From Geminicoccaceae bacterium (GTDB taxonomy: Bacteria > Pseudomonadota > Alphaproteobacteria > Geminicoccales > Geminicoccaceae): a DNA stretch of 64,000 nt. Positions within the stretch are counted from its first letter, which is position 1. Each line of letters starts with the position of its first letter. The stretch spans positions 248,001 to 312,000 of the forward strand of contig JANQPX010000020.1 of NCBI GenBank assembly GCA_028285265.1. Direction: 5' to 3'. A model generated the notes under the pieces. The model did not search any database, was not told the DNA's origin, and worked only from the letters and a program-made list of their open reading frames with translations. Shown here piece after piece: positions 39,423 to 47,481 of this stretch. A program made the translations under genes and the position numbers.

Positions 39423-39875
39423 ATGATCGAGTTGACTGTGAATGGGGAAGCGCGTCAGTTCGACGGCGACCCCGAAATGCCCTTGCTTTGGTATCTCCGA
39501 GACGAACTGCAATTGACCGGTTCGAAATATGGCTGCGGCATAGGACTTTGCGGTGCCTGCACGGTGCACGTTGACGGCCAAGCGCAGCGCTCCTGCACCT
39601 ATTCAATGCAAGATGCTGCCGGGACCACGGTGACGACGATCGAGGGCTTGTCTCCGGATGGGAACCATCCAGTGCAGGCGGCCTGGCGCGAGCTGAACGT
39701 GCCGCAGTGCGGCTTTTGCCAATGCGGTCAAATCATGCAGGCGGCGAGCCTACTTGCAGAAAATCCCAACCCTACGGATCAGGAAATCAACGACAGCCTG
39801 GTCGGAAATGTCTGCCGCTGCGGCTGTTATCAGCGCATCGCAGCAGCCGTCCGCCAAGCGGCGACGGGAGCCTAA
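39423..39875 (+). CDS. 2Fe-2S subunit of a xanthine-dehydrogenase-family hydroxylase (IorA type)
   Basis: A 150-residue protein with two 2Fe-2S clusters. The plant-type cluster uses C38, C43, C46 and C58 (YGCGIGLCGAC), and the second uses C96, C99, C131 and C133 (QCGFC and CRC). Two extra cysteines, C101 and C135, sit beside the second cluster where related proteins usually have Ser and Thr. It has no signal peptide and probably leaves the cell folded with its Tat-bearing partner, encoded three bases downstream. It passes electrons from the molybdenum site to an acceptor. Confidence 0.92.
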   Translation: MIELTVNGEARQFDGDPEMPLLWYLRDELQLTGSKYGCGIGLCGACTVHVDGQAQRSCTYSMQDAAGTTVTTIEGLSPDGNHPVQAAWRELNVPQCGFCQCGQIMQAASLLAENPNPTDQEINDSLVGNVCRCGCYQRIAAAVRQAATGA

Positions 39876-39878
39876 GTC

Positions 39879-42230
39879 ATGTTGCACTATCTGAACAAAC
39901 ACCTGGCGCCCTTGCCACAACATGTGTCCGCGCGCGCCCTCATTGAGAATGTCAGCCGCCGAGCGTTTCTCAAAGGATCCGCCGCAGGCGGTGGTCTTGT
40001 CGTCGCGATGCAGCTCTTGCCATTCAATGCTGCAGAAGCCTTTGAGACCTATGACCACGGCGGTCATGCCATGCCACACGGTGTGGTCATGGATCCGCAT
40101 CTCTTCGTCTCCATCGACCCAGATGGCACGGTGAATATCGTTACGATCCGCTCGGAAATGGGTACAGGTGCACGCACCAGCTTGCCGATGGTGATTGCAG
40201 ACGAGTTGGATGCCGACTGGACTATGGTGAAGATCACCCAAGCAGAGGGTGACGAGCCAAAATACGGCAATCAGGACACCGATGGCTCACGCAGCATGCG
40301 TCATCATATTCAAGTCTGCCGTCAGATGGGCGCATCAGTGCGTCATATGCTGCGTCAGGCCGCTGCTGATGCATGGGGCGTGGACGTCGCTGAAGTTCAG
40401 GCGATCAATCACGAGGTCATTCACGAAGGCTCGGGCAATCGAGCCGGCTATGGTGATATGGGCCAGGCCGCTATGGCGCTCGCGGCTCCCGATATTACCA
40501 CCATCGACTATAAGGATGAGAGTGAATTCCGTTACATCGGTAAAGGTGAGGTGCAGATCTACGACCTGCACGATATCACCACCGGTGCTGCGATTTATGG
40601 TGCCGACGTCGTTCTGGACGGCATGAAGTATGCCGTCGTCGCCCGCCCACCTGTGGTCGGAGGCAAGGTCAAGTCGGTGGACGACAGCGCTGCGCTCGCA
40701 GTGCCTGGTGTCGAGCGTGTGATCCAGCTCGACGGTCACACGATGCCTGCAAAGTTCCTGCCGCTCGGCGGCGTGGCTGTTGTCGCCAACAACACTTACG
40801 CAGCGCTGAAGGGTAGGGATGCACTGGTGATCGAGTGGGATGATGGCCCCCACGCTGTCTACAACAGTGCCGCCTATATGGAGGAGATGAAGGCGACAGC
40901 GGAGCAACCCGGCAAGGCTATACGTGATCAGGGTGATGTCGATGCAGCACTGTCTAGTGCGGCCAAGACCTTTGCCCGAACCTATACGCAGGACCACATG
41001 GCTCACATTCCCATGGAGCCACCGGCTGCACTCGCTAACTATGCCGACGGCAAGCTTGAGATCTGGGCGCCGGTACAAAGTCCCTATGGGACACGCCAGG
41101 ATGTGGCCGAATATACCGGTGTTCCGATCGAAGATGTCCGAGTCAATGTGACGCTGTTGGGTGGTGGCTTCGGACGTAAATCCAAATGCGACTACGTGCA
41201 CGAGGCAGCGAAGCTCTCGATGGAGGTCGGCGCGCCTGTTCGTGTGCAATGGACGCGCCAGGACGATGTCCAGCACAGCTTCTACCACACTACGTCGGCG
41301 GAACGCATCGAGGTGGCATTGGATGCCGACAACAAGCCAACAGGCATGCTCTACCGAAGTGTCGCTCCGTCGATCCTGTCGACCTTCGCCGAAGACAGTG
41401 GCTATCAGTTCTTTATCGAATACGGCATGGGATTTGCTGATCTACCGTTCGAGATCGACAATATCCGCTGTGAGAACGGTCAGGCGATGGCACACACCCG
41501 GATCGGTTGGTTCCGCTCCGTCTCGAATATTCCTCGTGCTTGGGCCGTCCAATCCTTTGCCGCAGAGCTTGCAGAAGAGCTTGGCAAAGACCAAAAGGAG
41601 ATGCTTCTCGAGCTGATCGGATCACCAAGGATCATTGATCCTAAGGCAACTGCGATGCCGGAAGATCTTTGGAACTATGGCGATCCCTATGACGAGTTCC
41701 CGAACGACACCGGCAGGCTCGCCAATGTCGTCGAGCTCGCCGCTGAGAAAGCCGGCTGGGGCAAGGAATTGCCGGAAGGTGAGGGGCTTGGCATCGCCGT
41801 GCACCGTAGCTTCCTGACCTATGTCGCTGCTGTATGCCATGTGAAGGTTGAGGCGGATGGTACGGTTCGTGTGCCTGAGGTGCACATGGGCGTCGATTGC
41901 GGCTTCCCGGCTAATCCGGAGCGGATCGAAAGCCAGATGCAGGGTGCAGCCGTCCAGGGTATGACGGTCGCGCTCAACAGCGGCATAACCTTCAAGGACG
42001 GTCGAGCGGAGCAGTCGAACTTCGACGACTATGACGTCGTGCGAATCGATAACTATCCGCAAGACGTCTATGTCCACGTTGTGCCGCACAAGTTTGAGAC
42101 CCATGCAACCGGCGTCGGCGAACCAGGCGTGCCGCCGATCGCGCCAGCGATCGTCAACGCAATCTTCAATGCGACTGGCAAGCGTCTTCGCCACTTACCG
42201 ATCCGACCTGAGGACATTCGCGACGCCTGA
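39879..42230 (+). CDS. Molybdopterin-binding subunit of a periplasmic hydroxylase (IorB / aldehyde dehydrogenase type)
   Basis: A 783-residue protein with a Tat motif [13 protein letters not shown] at 26-38. Family segments include [19 protein letters not shown], the molybdenum-site GGGFGRKS near residue 430 and [19 protein letters not shown] near the end, which carries the catalytic glutamate. It is the large subunit of isoquinoline 1-oxidoreductase- or aldehyde-dehydrogenase-like enzymes. Related complexes have a third, cytochrome c subunit, which is absent here. With the PQQ enzyme it could oxidise alcohol to aldehyde to acid. The substrate is not known. Confidence 0.92.
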   Translation: MLHYLNKHLAPLPQHVSARALIENVSRRAFLKGSAAGGGLVVAMQLLPFNAAEAFETYDHGGHAMPHGVVMDPHLFVSIDPDGTVNIVTIRSEMGTGARTSLPMVIADELDADWTMVKITQAEGDEPKYGNQDTDGSRSMRHHIQVCRQMGASVRHMLRQAAADAWGVDVAEVQAINHEVIHEGSGNRAGYGDMGQAAMALAAPDITTIDYKDESEFRYIGKGEVQIYDLHDITTGAAIYGADVVLDGMKYAVVARPPVVGGKVKSVDDSAALAVPGVERVIQLDGHTMPAKFLPLGGVAVVANNTYAALKGRDALVIEWDDGPHAVYNSAAYMEEMKATAEQPGKAIRDQGDVDAALSSAAKTFARTYTQDHMAHIPMEPPAALANYADGKLEIWAPVQSPYGTRQDVAEYTGVPIEDVRVNVTLLGGGFGRKSKCDYVHEAAKLSMEVGAPVRVQWTRQDDVQHSFYHTTSAERIEVALDADNKPTGMLYRSVAPSILSTFAEDSGYQFFIEYGMGFADLPFEIDNIRCENGQAMAHTRIGWFRSVSNIPRAWAVQSFAAELAEELGKDQKEMLLELIGSPRIIDPKATAMPEDLWNYGDPYDEFPNDTGRLANVVELAAEKAGWGKELPEGEGLGIAVHRSFLTYVAAVCHVKVEADGTVRVPEVHMGVDCGFPANPERIESQMQGAAVQGMTVALNSGITFKDGRAEQSNFDDYDVVRIDNYPQDVYVHVVPHKFETHATGVGEPGVPPIAPAIVNAIFNATGKRLRHLPIRPEDIRDA

Positions 42231-42263
42231 ATGCGGTAGCACGAAACGATACTAAGAAAACTG

Positions 42264-42296
42264 CCGGTGGAGGCTTACCCTCCACCGGTATTTCTT
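42264..42296 (+). terminator. Intrinsic terminator after iorB
   Basis: A perfect 10-bp stem CCGGTGGAGG (42264-42273) / CCTCCACCGG (42279-42288) with a 5-base loop is followed by TATTTCTT. It closes the oxidation cluster, so the LysR gene downstream likely has its own promoter. Confidence 0.8.
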
Positions 42297-42495
42297 GGCG
42301 TATAGGAAGGCGGTAAGTCGATCGTTCCAAGCAGTCGGTAACGACAGATGAACTTGCACTCCGAGGTGGTTCAGATAGAGTTATGAATTAGAGATACGTC
42401 AAAATTTGAGCCGGTCATTGCAACATTGTGATCAAGCCAGGGGAGGGCATGATCAGCATGTTGATAGGCATAGACAACGCTCACGAGACCGGGCC

Positions 42496-43458
42496 ATGAC
42501 GATTACGCTCCGGCATCTTGAAATCCTGAGCGCAATCGCCGGCAATCGCTCACTAACCCTGGCCGCCAAACAGCTCGGCCTGAGCCAACCATCACTCTCT
42601 CAGCAACTCAGCAAGCTGGAAGGCGATCTCGGACAACGCTTGGTCGATCGCTCCACAAAAGGCCTTCACCTCACCGACGCCGGGTGCTTCCTCCTCAGCA
42701 AAGCCGAGCCGGTCCTTTCCATGATCGAGGAGGCAGAGGTCGGCCTTGGCGAGTTTGTTCGCGGTACGCGCGGCCAGCTCACAATAGGGGCCCTGCCTTC
42801 ACTTGCCCGGTCTTTCGTCACACCAGCCTCAATTGAGCTCAAACGTCGATTTCCCGAGATCCAGCTCAATGTCGTCGAACATTCACCCGCCACTATCCTG
42901 CACCAATTACAGTCCCGCCGGGTGCAAATTGCGCTGATCAGTAGTGCTATGATTGGCGACGAAGCCCTCCACTTCACGAAGGTCGAGCTTTCGACTGACG
43001 CCTATGTGCTAGCTGTGCCTAAAGGCATGAAGCGATCCAATGGTTCACTCAGCCGCTCCGTCATCTTAGTCGATTTTGGCGAAACCTATCGGCAGCTAGT
43101 CGGCGGCTGGTATCGCCAGGTCCTACCTGATTATCAAGAAGTCGCGCGCTGCCGCACACACGAAATGGCCCTTAGTATGGTCGAAGCCGGTCTCGGCGTG
43201 GCGATCGTACCCTTGCTGTCGACGCAATTGAATGGGCGAACGGTCTTCGATGTGGATCTATTCAAGCTACCACTCGAACCACGCAAGATTTGGGCGATAT
43301 TACCGTCTCAATATCGCTACACCCAGCCCCATGCCAGGGTTCTTGAGATCCTCCTGTTGATCGGCAATCGCCAGGTAGATGAGGTGCCTCTCCTGACTCA
43401 TCTTGGTCAACTTCGAGGGGAGGGGGGTACCTTGAAGGTCCCCGGCATCAGCCCCTGA
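42496..43458 (+). CDS. LysR-family transcriptional regulator
   Basis: From ATG 42496 (MTITLRHLEILSAIAG) the protein has 320 residues, the usual LysR length; the upstream frame extension is not LysR-like. The winged-helix domain (1-~60) includes SLTLAAKQLGLSQPSLSQQLSKLEGDLG in separate parts, and residues ~90-290 are a LysR substrate-binding domain. It stands just after the PQQ/molybdenum-hydroxylase cluster on the same strand, beyond a terminator. It may control that cluster; the target and inducer are unknown. Confidence 0.9.
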   Translation: MTITLRHLEILSAIAGNRSLTLAAKQLGLSQPSLSQQLSKLEGDLGQRLVDRSTKGLHLTDAGCFLLSKAEPVLSMIEEAEVGLGEFVRGTRGQLTIGALPSLARSFVTPASIELKRRFPEIQLNVVEHSPATILHQLQSRRVQIALISSAMIGDEALHFTKVELSTDAYVLAVPKGMKRSNGSLSRSVILVDFGETYRQLVGGWYRQVLPDYQEVARCRTHEMALSMVEAGLGVAIVPLLSTQLNGRTVFDVDLFKLPLEPRKIWAILPSQYRYTQPHARVLEILLLIGNRQVDEVPLLTHLGQLRGEGGTLKVPGISP

Positions 43459-43641
43459 TCCGCGGAAATATCCCTCCCAAGCTGACCAAAGAAGCTTGAA
43501 ACTAGCGCTAGGTGCTAACTTCCTGCATATGCACCACATTTTGCGCCTCTACAGCCATGTTGTTGTAGGCAGGTACTTCGCATTTATGTAAAAAGCCGTC
43601 GAACCATCTATAGCCACCTTATTCCACCGGGGGGAGAAACC

Positions 43642-44646
43642 ATGGCAGACGCTCTGGGCAAGGACGAGTGTCGCGGATTAGACGTCGGAACCAGCCGAAT
43701 CGTGCTGGCCAAGCCCAACGGCGAACGACCGACTTATGACGTCCAGCTCAATGCCTTCATCGCCTTACCCTACGCAAAAATGACCGAGAAGATGCTGCAG
43801 GATGAGGGCATCTATCACCGCGTCAATGACAAAGAAATTCTCGCGTTTGGTAATCGCGTCGATGAGTTTGCGAATATGTTGGGCGGGGACACGCGCCGAC
43901 CGATGAAAACAGGGTTGCTCAATGCGGGCGAGCCTAAGAGCAAGGAGATGATGGCGCTGGCGCTCGAAGAGATGTGCGGCAAGGCCAAAAATGGCGAGAA
44001 GATCTGCTTCAGCGTGCCAAGTGCACCGCCTGATGGCGATAGCGAGCTGATCTTTCACCAGCACATCATCAAGGACGTTCTTACCGGCCTTGGTTACCAG
44101 GCTGAAGCGGTGAACGAGGGCATGGCAGTCGTCTTCGCAGAACTTGCGGATGACGATCTAACCGGGATCGGCGTGAGTTTCGGTGGCGGTCTGTGCAACA
44201 TTTCGGTCGCCTATCTTGGCCTACCGATTCTCTCTTTCTGCACCACTCGTGCAGGCGACTATATCGACCAGTCCGCCGCCCGAGTAACCGGCCAAACACC
44301 GACCACCGTTCGTCTTCACAAGGAAAGCACTAAGTTCAAGATCGGCGAGGACGGCGCTAATGGCATTGACCAAGCACTGACCATCTACCATCGCGACGTC
44401 ATCAAGCATGTCATCGATGAATTGGAGCAACGCTTAAACGCGAGCACGCGTCTTCCACGCAGCATCCGCTCGATGCCACTCGTGTTCGGCGGCGGAACAG
44501 CCATGGTTAAAGGCTTTGAGGCTGAGATGAAAGCGGCGCTCAAAACGGTCAAGCTTCCCGTAGAGATCAGCGAGATACGTCACGCCAAGACGACAAGCAA
44601 TACCACCGCCAAGGGTATGTTGCTCGCATCTATGCTCAACATGTAG
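43642..44646 (+). CDS. Orphan actin/MreB-fold protein
   Basis: A 334-residue protein with a clear Shine-Dalgarno (GGGGGGAG). Actin-fold segments are in order: phosphate-1 GLDVGTSRI at 12-20, an MreB-like RRPMKTGLLN at 86-95, connect-like VNEGMAVVFAEL at 157-168, phosphate-2 SFGGGLCNIS at 179-188 and adenosine-motif GGGTAMVKGF at 283-292. In MreB the phosphate-2 motif starts with Asp (DIGGGT); here it is Ser179. There is no membrane helix and no neighbour of the mreCD, parM or eut type. It is a cytoplasmic actin-superfamily ATPase or a pseudo-ATPase, function unknown. It is followed by its own terminator. Confidence 0.85.
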   Translation: MADALGKDECRGLDVGTSRIVLAKPNGERPTYDVQLNAFIALPYAKMTEKMLQDEGIYHRVNDKEILAFGNRVDEFANMLGGDTRRPMKTGLLNAGEPKSKEMMALALEEMCGKAKNGEKICFSVPSAPPDGDSELIFHQHIIKDVLTGLGYQAEAVNEGMAVVFAELADDDLTGIGVSFGGGLCNISVAYLGLPILSFCTTRAGDYIDQSAARVTGQTPTTVRLHKESTKFKIGEDGANGIDQALTIYHRDVIKHVIDELEQRLNASTRLPRSIRSMPLVFGGGTAMVKGFEAEMKAALKTVKLPVEISEIRHAKTTSNTTAKGMLLASMLNM

Positions 44647-44680
44647 CCTTCATGGATGGCCGCGTGGCCAACGACGCATG

Positions 44681-44713
44681 AAAGCCGTGTCCGCTTGCGG
44701 GCACGGCTTTTTT
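44681..44713 (+). terminator. Intrinsic terminator after the actin-fold gene
   Basis: A 12-bp stem (44682-44693 with 44698-44709, one G-U pair) with a CTTG loop is followed by a T run to 44713. It starts about 35 bases past the stop codon. Confidence 0.9.
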
Positions 44714-44801
44714 ATCGAGCGCCTGGCCCTAACGAAAAAGCTCGCCCAGAAATGTGCGAATTGCTTATGAGATTTTGTTCGGCTCAACGCCGGATGAAGC
44801 A

Positions 44802-44834
44802 CCCCGGTGATGCCGATCGCGACAATCACCGGGG
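44802..44834. repeat. Perfect 10-bp inverted repeat without T run
   Basis: CCCCGGTGAT (44802-44811) pairs with ATCACCGGGG (44825-44834) over a 13-base loop, downstream of the minus-strand lipoprotein gene. It lacks a T run on both strands. It could be an RNA hairpin at the 3' end of that gene or a protein-binding palindrome. Confidence 0.4.
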
Positions 44835-44935
44835 ATCAAAACGAGCATGTGCCAGTCAAGAGCAGCTCAGGCAACAACATCAACGTAGGACGTCGAAGCC
44901 GATGCGAAAAAACCAGCGCAATCTCGATGTCGGCT

Positions 44936-45082
44936 CTAGTTCTTGATTTCTTCCTTGGTGTCTTCGGCTGTGTCGGAGATGGCCCCGCCAGCAGCTTCGA
45001 TATCCTTGCCGGCGCCGGCAATGGTGTTGCAGGCCGCAAGGCTAGCGAGAAGGCCGAGAGTGATAAGCAAACGGTGGAGCAT
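44936..45082 (-). CDS. Entericidin-like small lipoprotein
   Basis: A 48-residue protein. The N-terminus is a lipoprotein signal (MLHRLLITLGLLASLAAC), with the lipobox cysteine at 18, followed by the entericidin core NTIAGAGKDIEAAGGAIS and a charged end. Entericidins are very short membrane lipoproteins induced in stress or stationary phase, sometimes as a toxin/antidote pair; only one copy is seen here. A GAGGA-like site lies 10 bases upstream of the ATG. Confidence 0.85.
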   Translation of the reverse strand: MLHRLLITLGLLASLAACNTIAGAGKDIEAAGGAISDTAEDTKEEIKN

Positions 45083-45249
45083 GTTCTTGATTCCTCACAT
45101 GCGATTTGTGCAATGTCCCACCATTTCATGTCGTCTAAAGGGGCCCCGGGTCAAGAGGGGGGATTGGGATCTGTCAATTTCTGAAATTTGTCATAATATA
45201 TCTTATCGAACTTTACCCTGGATGACAGGGTACCGCCAAGCCCCTCGGC

Positions 45250-45804
45250 CTAGTTCGTCCCTGCTTCCGGTGTCGACGGAACCACTACGCCATCATCCGG
45301 CGTGAGCACTGTTGGCGGTGCGAGCGGCTGTTCCAATAACCGCGCCGGCCCCGGCGCTGGCTGCTGCACCTGATCGATCACGTGAATGACGCCGTTGCTC
45401 GCCTCTATGTCCGACTCCACCATAAGCGCTGAGCCCACGGCGATCTGTTCCGTGACGTCGATCTCGATCTCATCGCTATTCAGCGTCACATAGCTTGTGT
45501 TCTCACCGGCCATGTCACTGAACGTGATGCGCGTCGGCAAAATGTGATGGCGTATCGTCGCTTCATCCAGTGCAGTCTTCACCGCCTTATCCATCGGCGC
45601 AAAGATCGTGTACGAGCCACCTTGTGACAATCTGTCGGCAATGCCGGTGCTTTCTAGCGCCGCAGAGAATTCTCTCAGACTAGGTCTGGATTTGAGAATG
45701 CTGACGAGGTCATTGGCTGGCTGCGCCGGCGGTGGTGGTGGCGAGCTGCAGGCAGCTAACACCCAGAGCAAGGAAAGACATGTCAAGATCAGGCGTATCG
45801 TCAT
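45250..45804 (-). CDS. Fasciclin-domain lipoprotein
   Basis: The ATG at 45804 (MTIRLILTCLSLLWVLAAC) gives 184 residues with a lipobox cysteine at 19; the longer frame adds a non-signal extension. A proline-rich linker (SSPPPPPAQPAND) leads to a fasciclin (FAS1) domain from ~30 to 145: GSYTIFAPMDKAV, the H-box-like RHHILPTRI and a final ASNGVIHVIDQV. FAS1 domains mediate adhesion or protein contacts outside the cell. It is probably anchored in the outer membrane. Confidence 0.9.
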   Translation of the reverse strand: MTIRLILTCLSLLWVLAACSSPPPPPAQPANDLVSILKSRPSLREFSAALESTGIADRLSQGGSYTIFAPMDKAVKTALDEATIRHHILPTRITFSDMAGENTSYVTLNSDEIEIDVTEQIAVGSALMVESDIEASNGVIHVIDQVQQPAPGPARLLEQPLAPPTVLTPDDGVVVPSTPEAGTN

Positions 45805-46029
45805 GGACAGACCCAGGCTTTTTCTTGCTGACAAAAGACAAAGCACCGTTACAGCGCCTTGCTGCTCCAGGTGCATACCACGACCTTTTCGTGAATAACA
45901 AACGATCACAGCTGCTGAATACGCCTTCCGCAGCGATCTTTTGTGTCAGAAGCTCTATGAAAGGGAAAATATTCCCATGCCATGAACAAATTCGACGACG
46001 ATTAATTGTACCTATTATTCGATGTCGAC

Positions 46030-47445
46030 CTATTCCGCCGAGAGCTGATCGTCGTTGGTTGTCTCGTTCGTACTCAATCCGCGGAGATCGTTGATAAAGC
46101 CTTTTCGCCAGCTCACGATGTCATGCTTACGGATTTGTCCATCGAGGCGCCGCCACCGATCCTGCCGCTCATCGAGTGGCATGATCAGACTTCGATACAT
46201 CGCTTCAGCGACGGCTTCGACGTCATACGGATTCACGATGACCGCACCATCCATATCGTCAGCAGCGCCAGCGAAACGCGATAAGATCAGGACGCCCGGA
46301 TCGTCGGGTGACTGCGCGGCGACATATTCACGGGCAACTAAGTTCATGCCGTCTCGAAGCGGGGTAACGAGTCCAACCCTGGAAAGACGGAAGAATCCTG
46401 AGAGTGTACGGCGTGTAAAACCTCTATTGATGTAGCGAAGCGGCATCCAGTCATATTCGTTAAAGCGGCCGTTGATCCGGCCGGACGTCGCTTCGACCTG
46501 ATGTCGAAGTTCGAGATATTCGGGCACATCTTGCCGCGACGGCTGCGAAATCTGAACGAAGGTCACCTGCCCCCGCTGATTCGGATAGTCTTGCAATAAT
46601 GTCTCATAGGCCTGAAGGCGCTCGACGATACCTTTGGTGTAGTCCAGCCTATCGACACCAATGATGAGATTGCGTCCCAATAATGAGCGCGACAGACGCT
46701 CGCTAGACCGCTTGGCCTCGATCGACGTTGCCATCTCACCGAAATCATCGACGTCGATTCCAATGGGATAGTGATGTGCCTTGATGCGATGATCGCCCAC
46801 TTGCACCATCCCGCCATCAAGAGCGTAGCCGATCGTCTCCCGATAGAGATAATCATGAAAGTTGCGTAGATCGTTCTTGGTCTGAAATCCGAGCAGATCA
46901 TGGGTGCAAAGGGCCCGCATGAGCTGATCGTGCCAGGGTAAGGTGACATAGACCTCCCAGGCAGGAAACGGAACATGAAGGAAAAAGCCAATCCGGGCTT
47001 TCACACCTAGTTTGCGCAGCTCCTCCGCCATCGGGATCAGGTGATAATCATGGACCCAGATCAGATCATCATCTCTGACATAGGGAAAGAGCTGTTCGGC
47101 AAACAGCCGATTGACCTTACGATAGGTATTGTACCAATCACTATCAAAGGTCGCGAGATCGAGCCGATAGTGGAACAGTGGCCAAAGCGTGCGGTTGGCA
47201 AAGCCACCGTAGTAGAGCTCAAAATCCTGCTCGCTCAAATCGAGCGTGATGTAGGTGATATTGCCGCTTCGGAAAACATTAGGGAGCGTTGTCGCCTGCT
47301 CGGGTGTTTCACCACTCCAACCGAACCAAATACCGCCAGTTTCGCGTAAGGTGGCGAGCAAACCAACAGCAAGCCCCCCAGCTGCCGCTGCCTTCGCCCC
47401 CGACAGCGGCGTGACCCGATTTGAGATGACCACCAATCGGCTCAA
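46030..47445 (-). CDS. otsA: Trehalose-6-phosphate synthase
   Basis: A 471-residue GT20 enzyme. The motifs are RLVVISNRV at the start, AAAAGGLAVGL, IWFGWSGE, WVHDYHLIPMAEELRKLG, VDRLDYTKGI and LRDGMNLVAREYVA. It makes trehalose 6-phosphate from UDP-glucose and glucose 6-phosphate. It is the last gene of otsB-GH15-otsA, 36 bases after the GH15 gene. Trehalose is a common osmoprotectant. Confidence 0.96.
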   Translation of the reverse strand: MSRLVVISNRVTPLSGAKAAAAGGLAVGLLATLRETGGIWFGWSGETPEQATTLPNVFRSGNITYITLDLSEQDFELYYGGFANRTLWPLFHYRLDLATFDSDWYNTYRKVNRLFAEQLFPYVRDDDLIWVHDYHLIPMAEELRKLGVKARIGFFLHVPFPAWEVYVTLPWHDQLMRALCTHDLLGFQTKNDLRNFHDYLYRETIGYALDGGMVQVGDHRIKAHHYPIGIDVDDFGEMATSIEAKRSSERLSRSLLGRNLIIGVDRLDYTKGIVERLQAYETLLQDYPNQRGQVTFVQISQPSRQDVPEYLELRHQVEATSGRINGRFNEYDWMPLRYINRGFTRRTLSGFFRLSRVGLVTPLRDGMNLVAREYVAAQSPDDPGVLILSRFAGAADDMDGAVIVNPYDVEAVAEAMYRSLIMPLDERQDRWRRLDGQIRKHDIVSWRKGFINDLRGLSTNETTNDDQLSAE

Positions 47446-47481
47446 GGGCGCGTTCCTGTAGCGCTCTTTTCCAGATCCAAG

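Noticed and set aside
40335..41288. 317-codon minus-strand open frame inside iorB
   Set aside because: It is antisense to a clear molybdenum-hydroxylase gene and its protein has no family features; it reflects codon bias.
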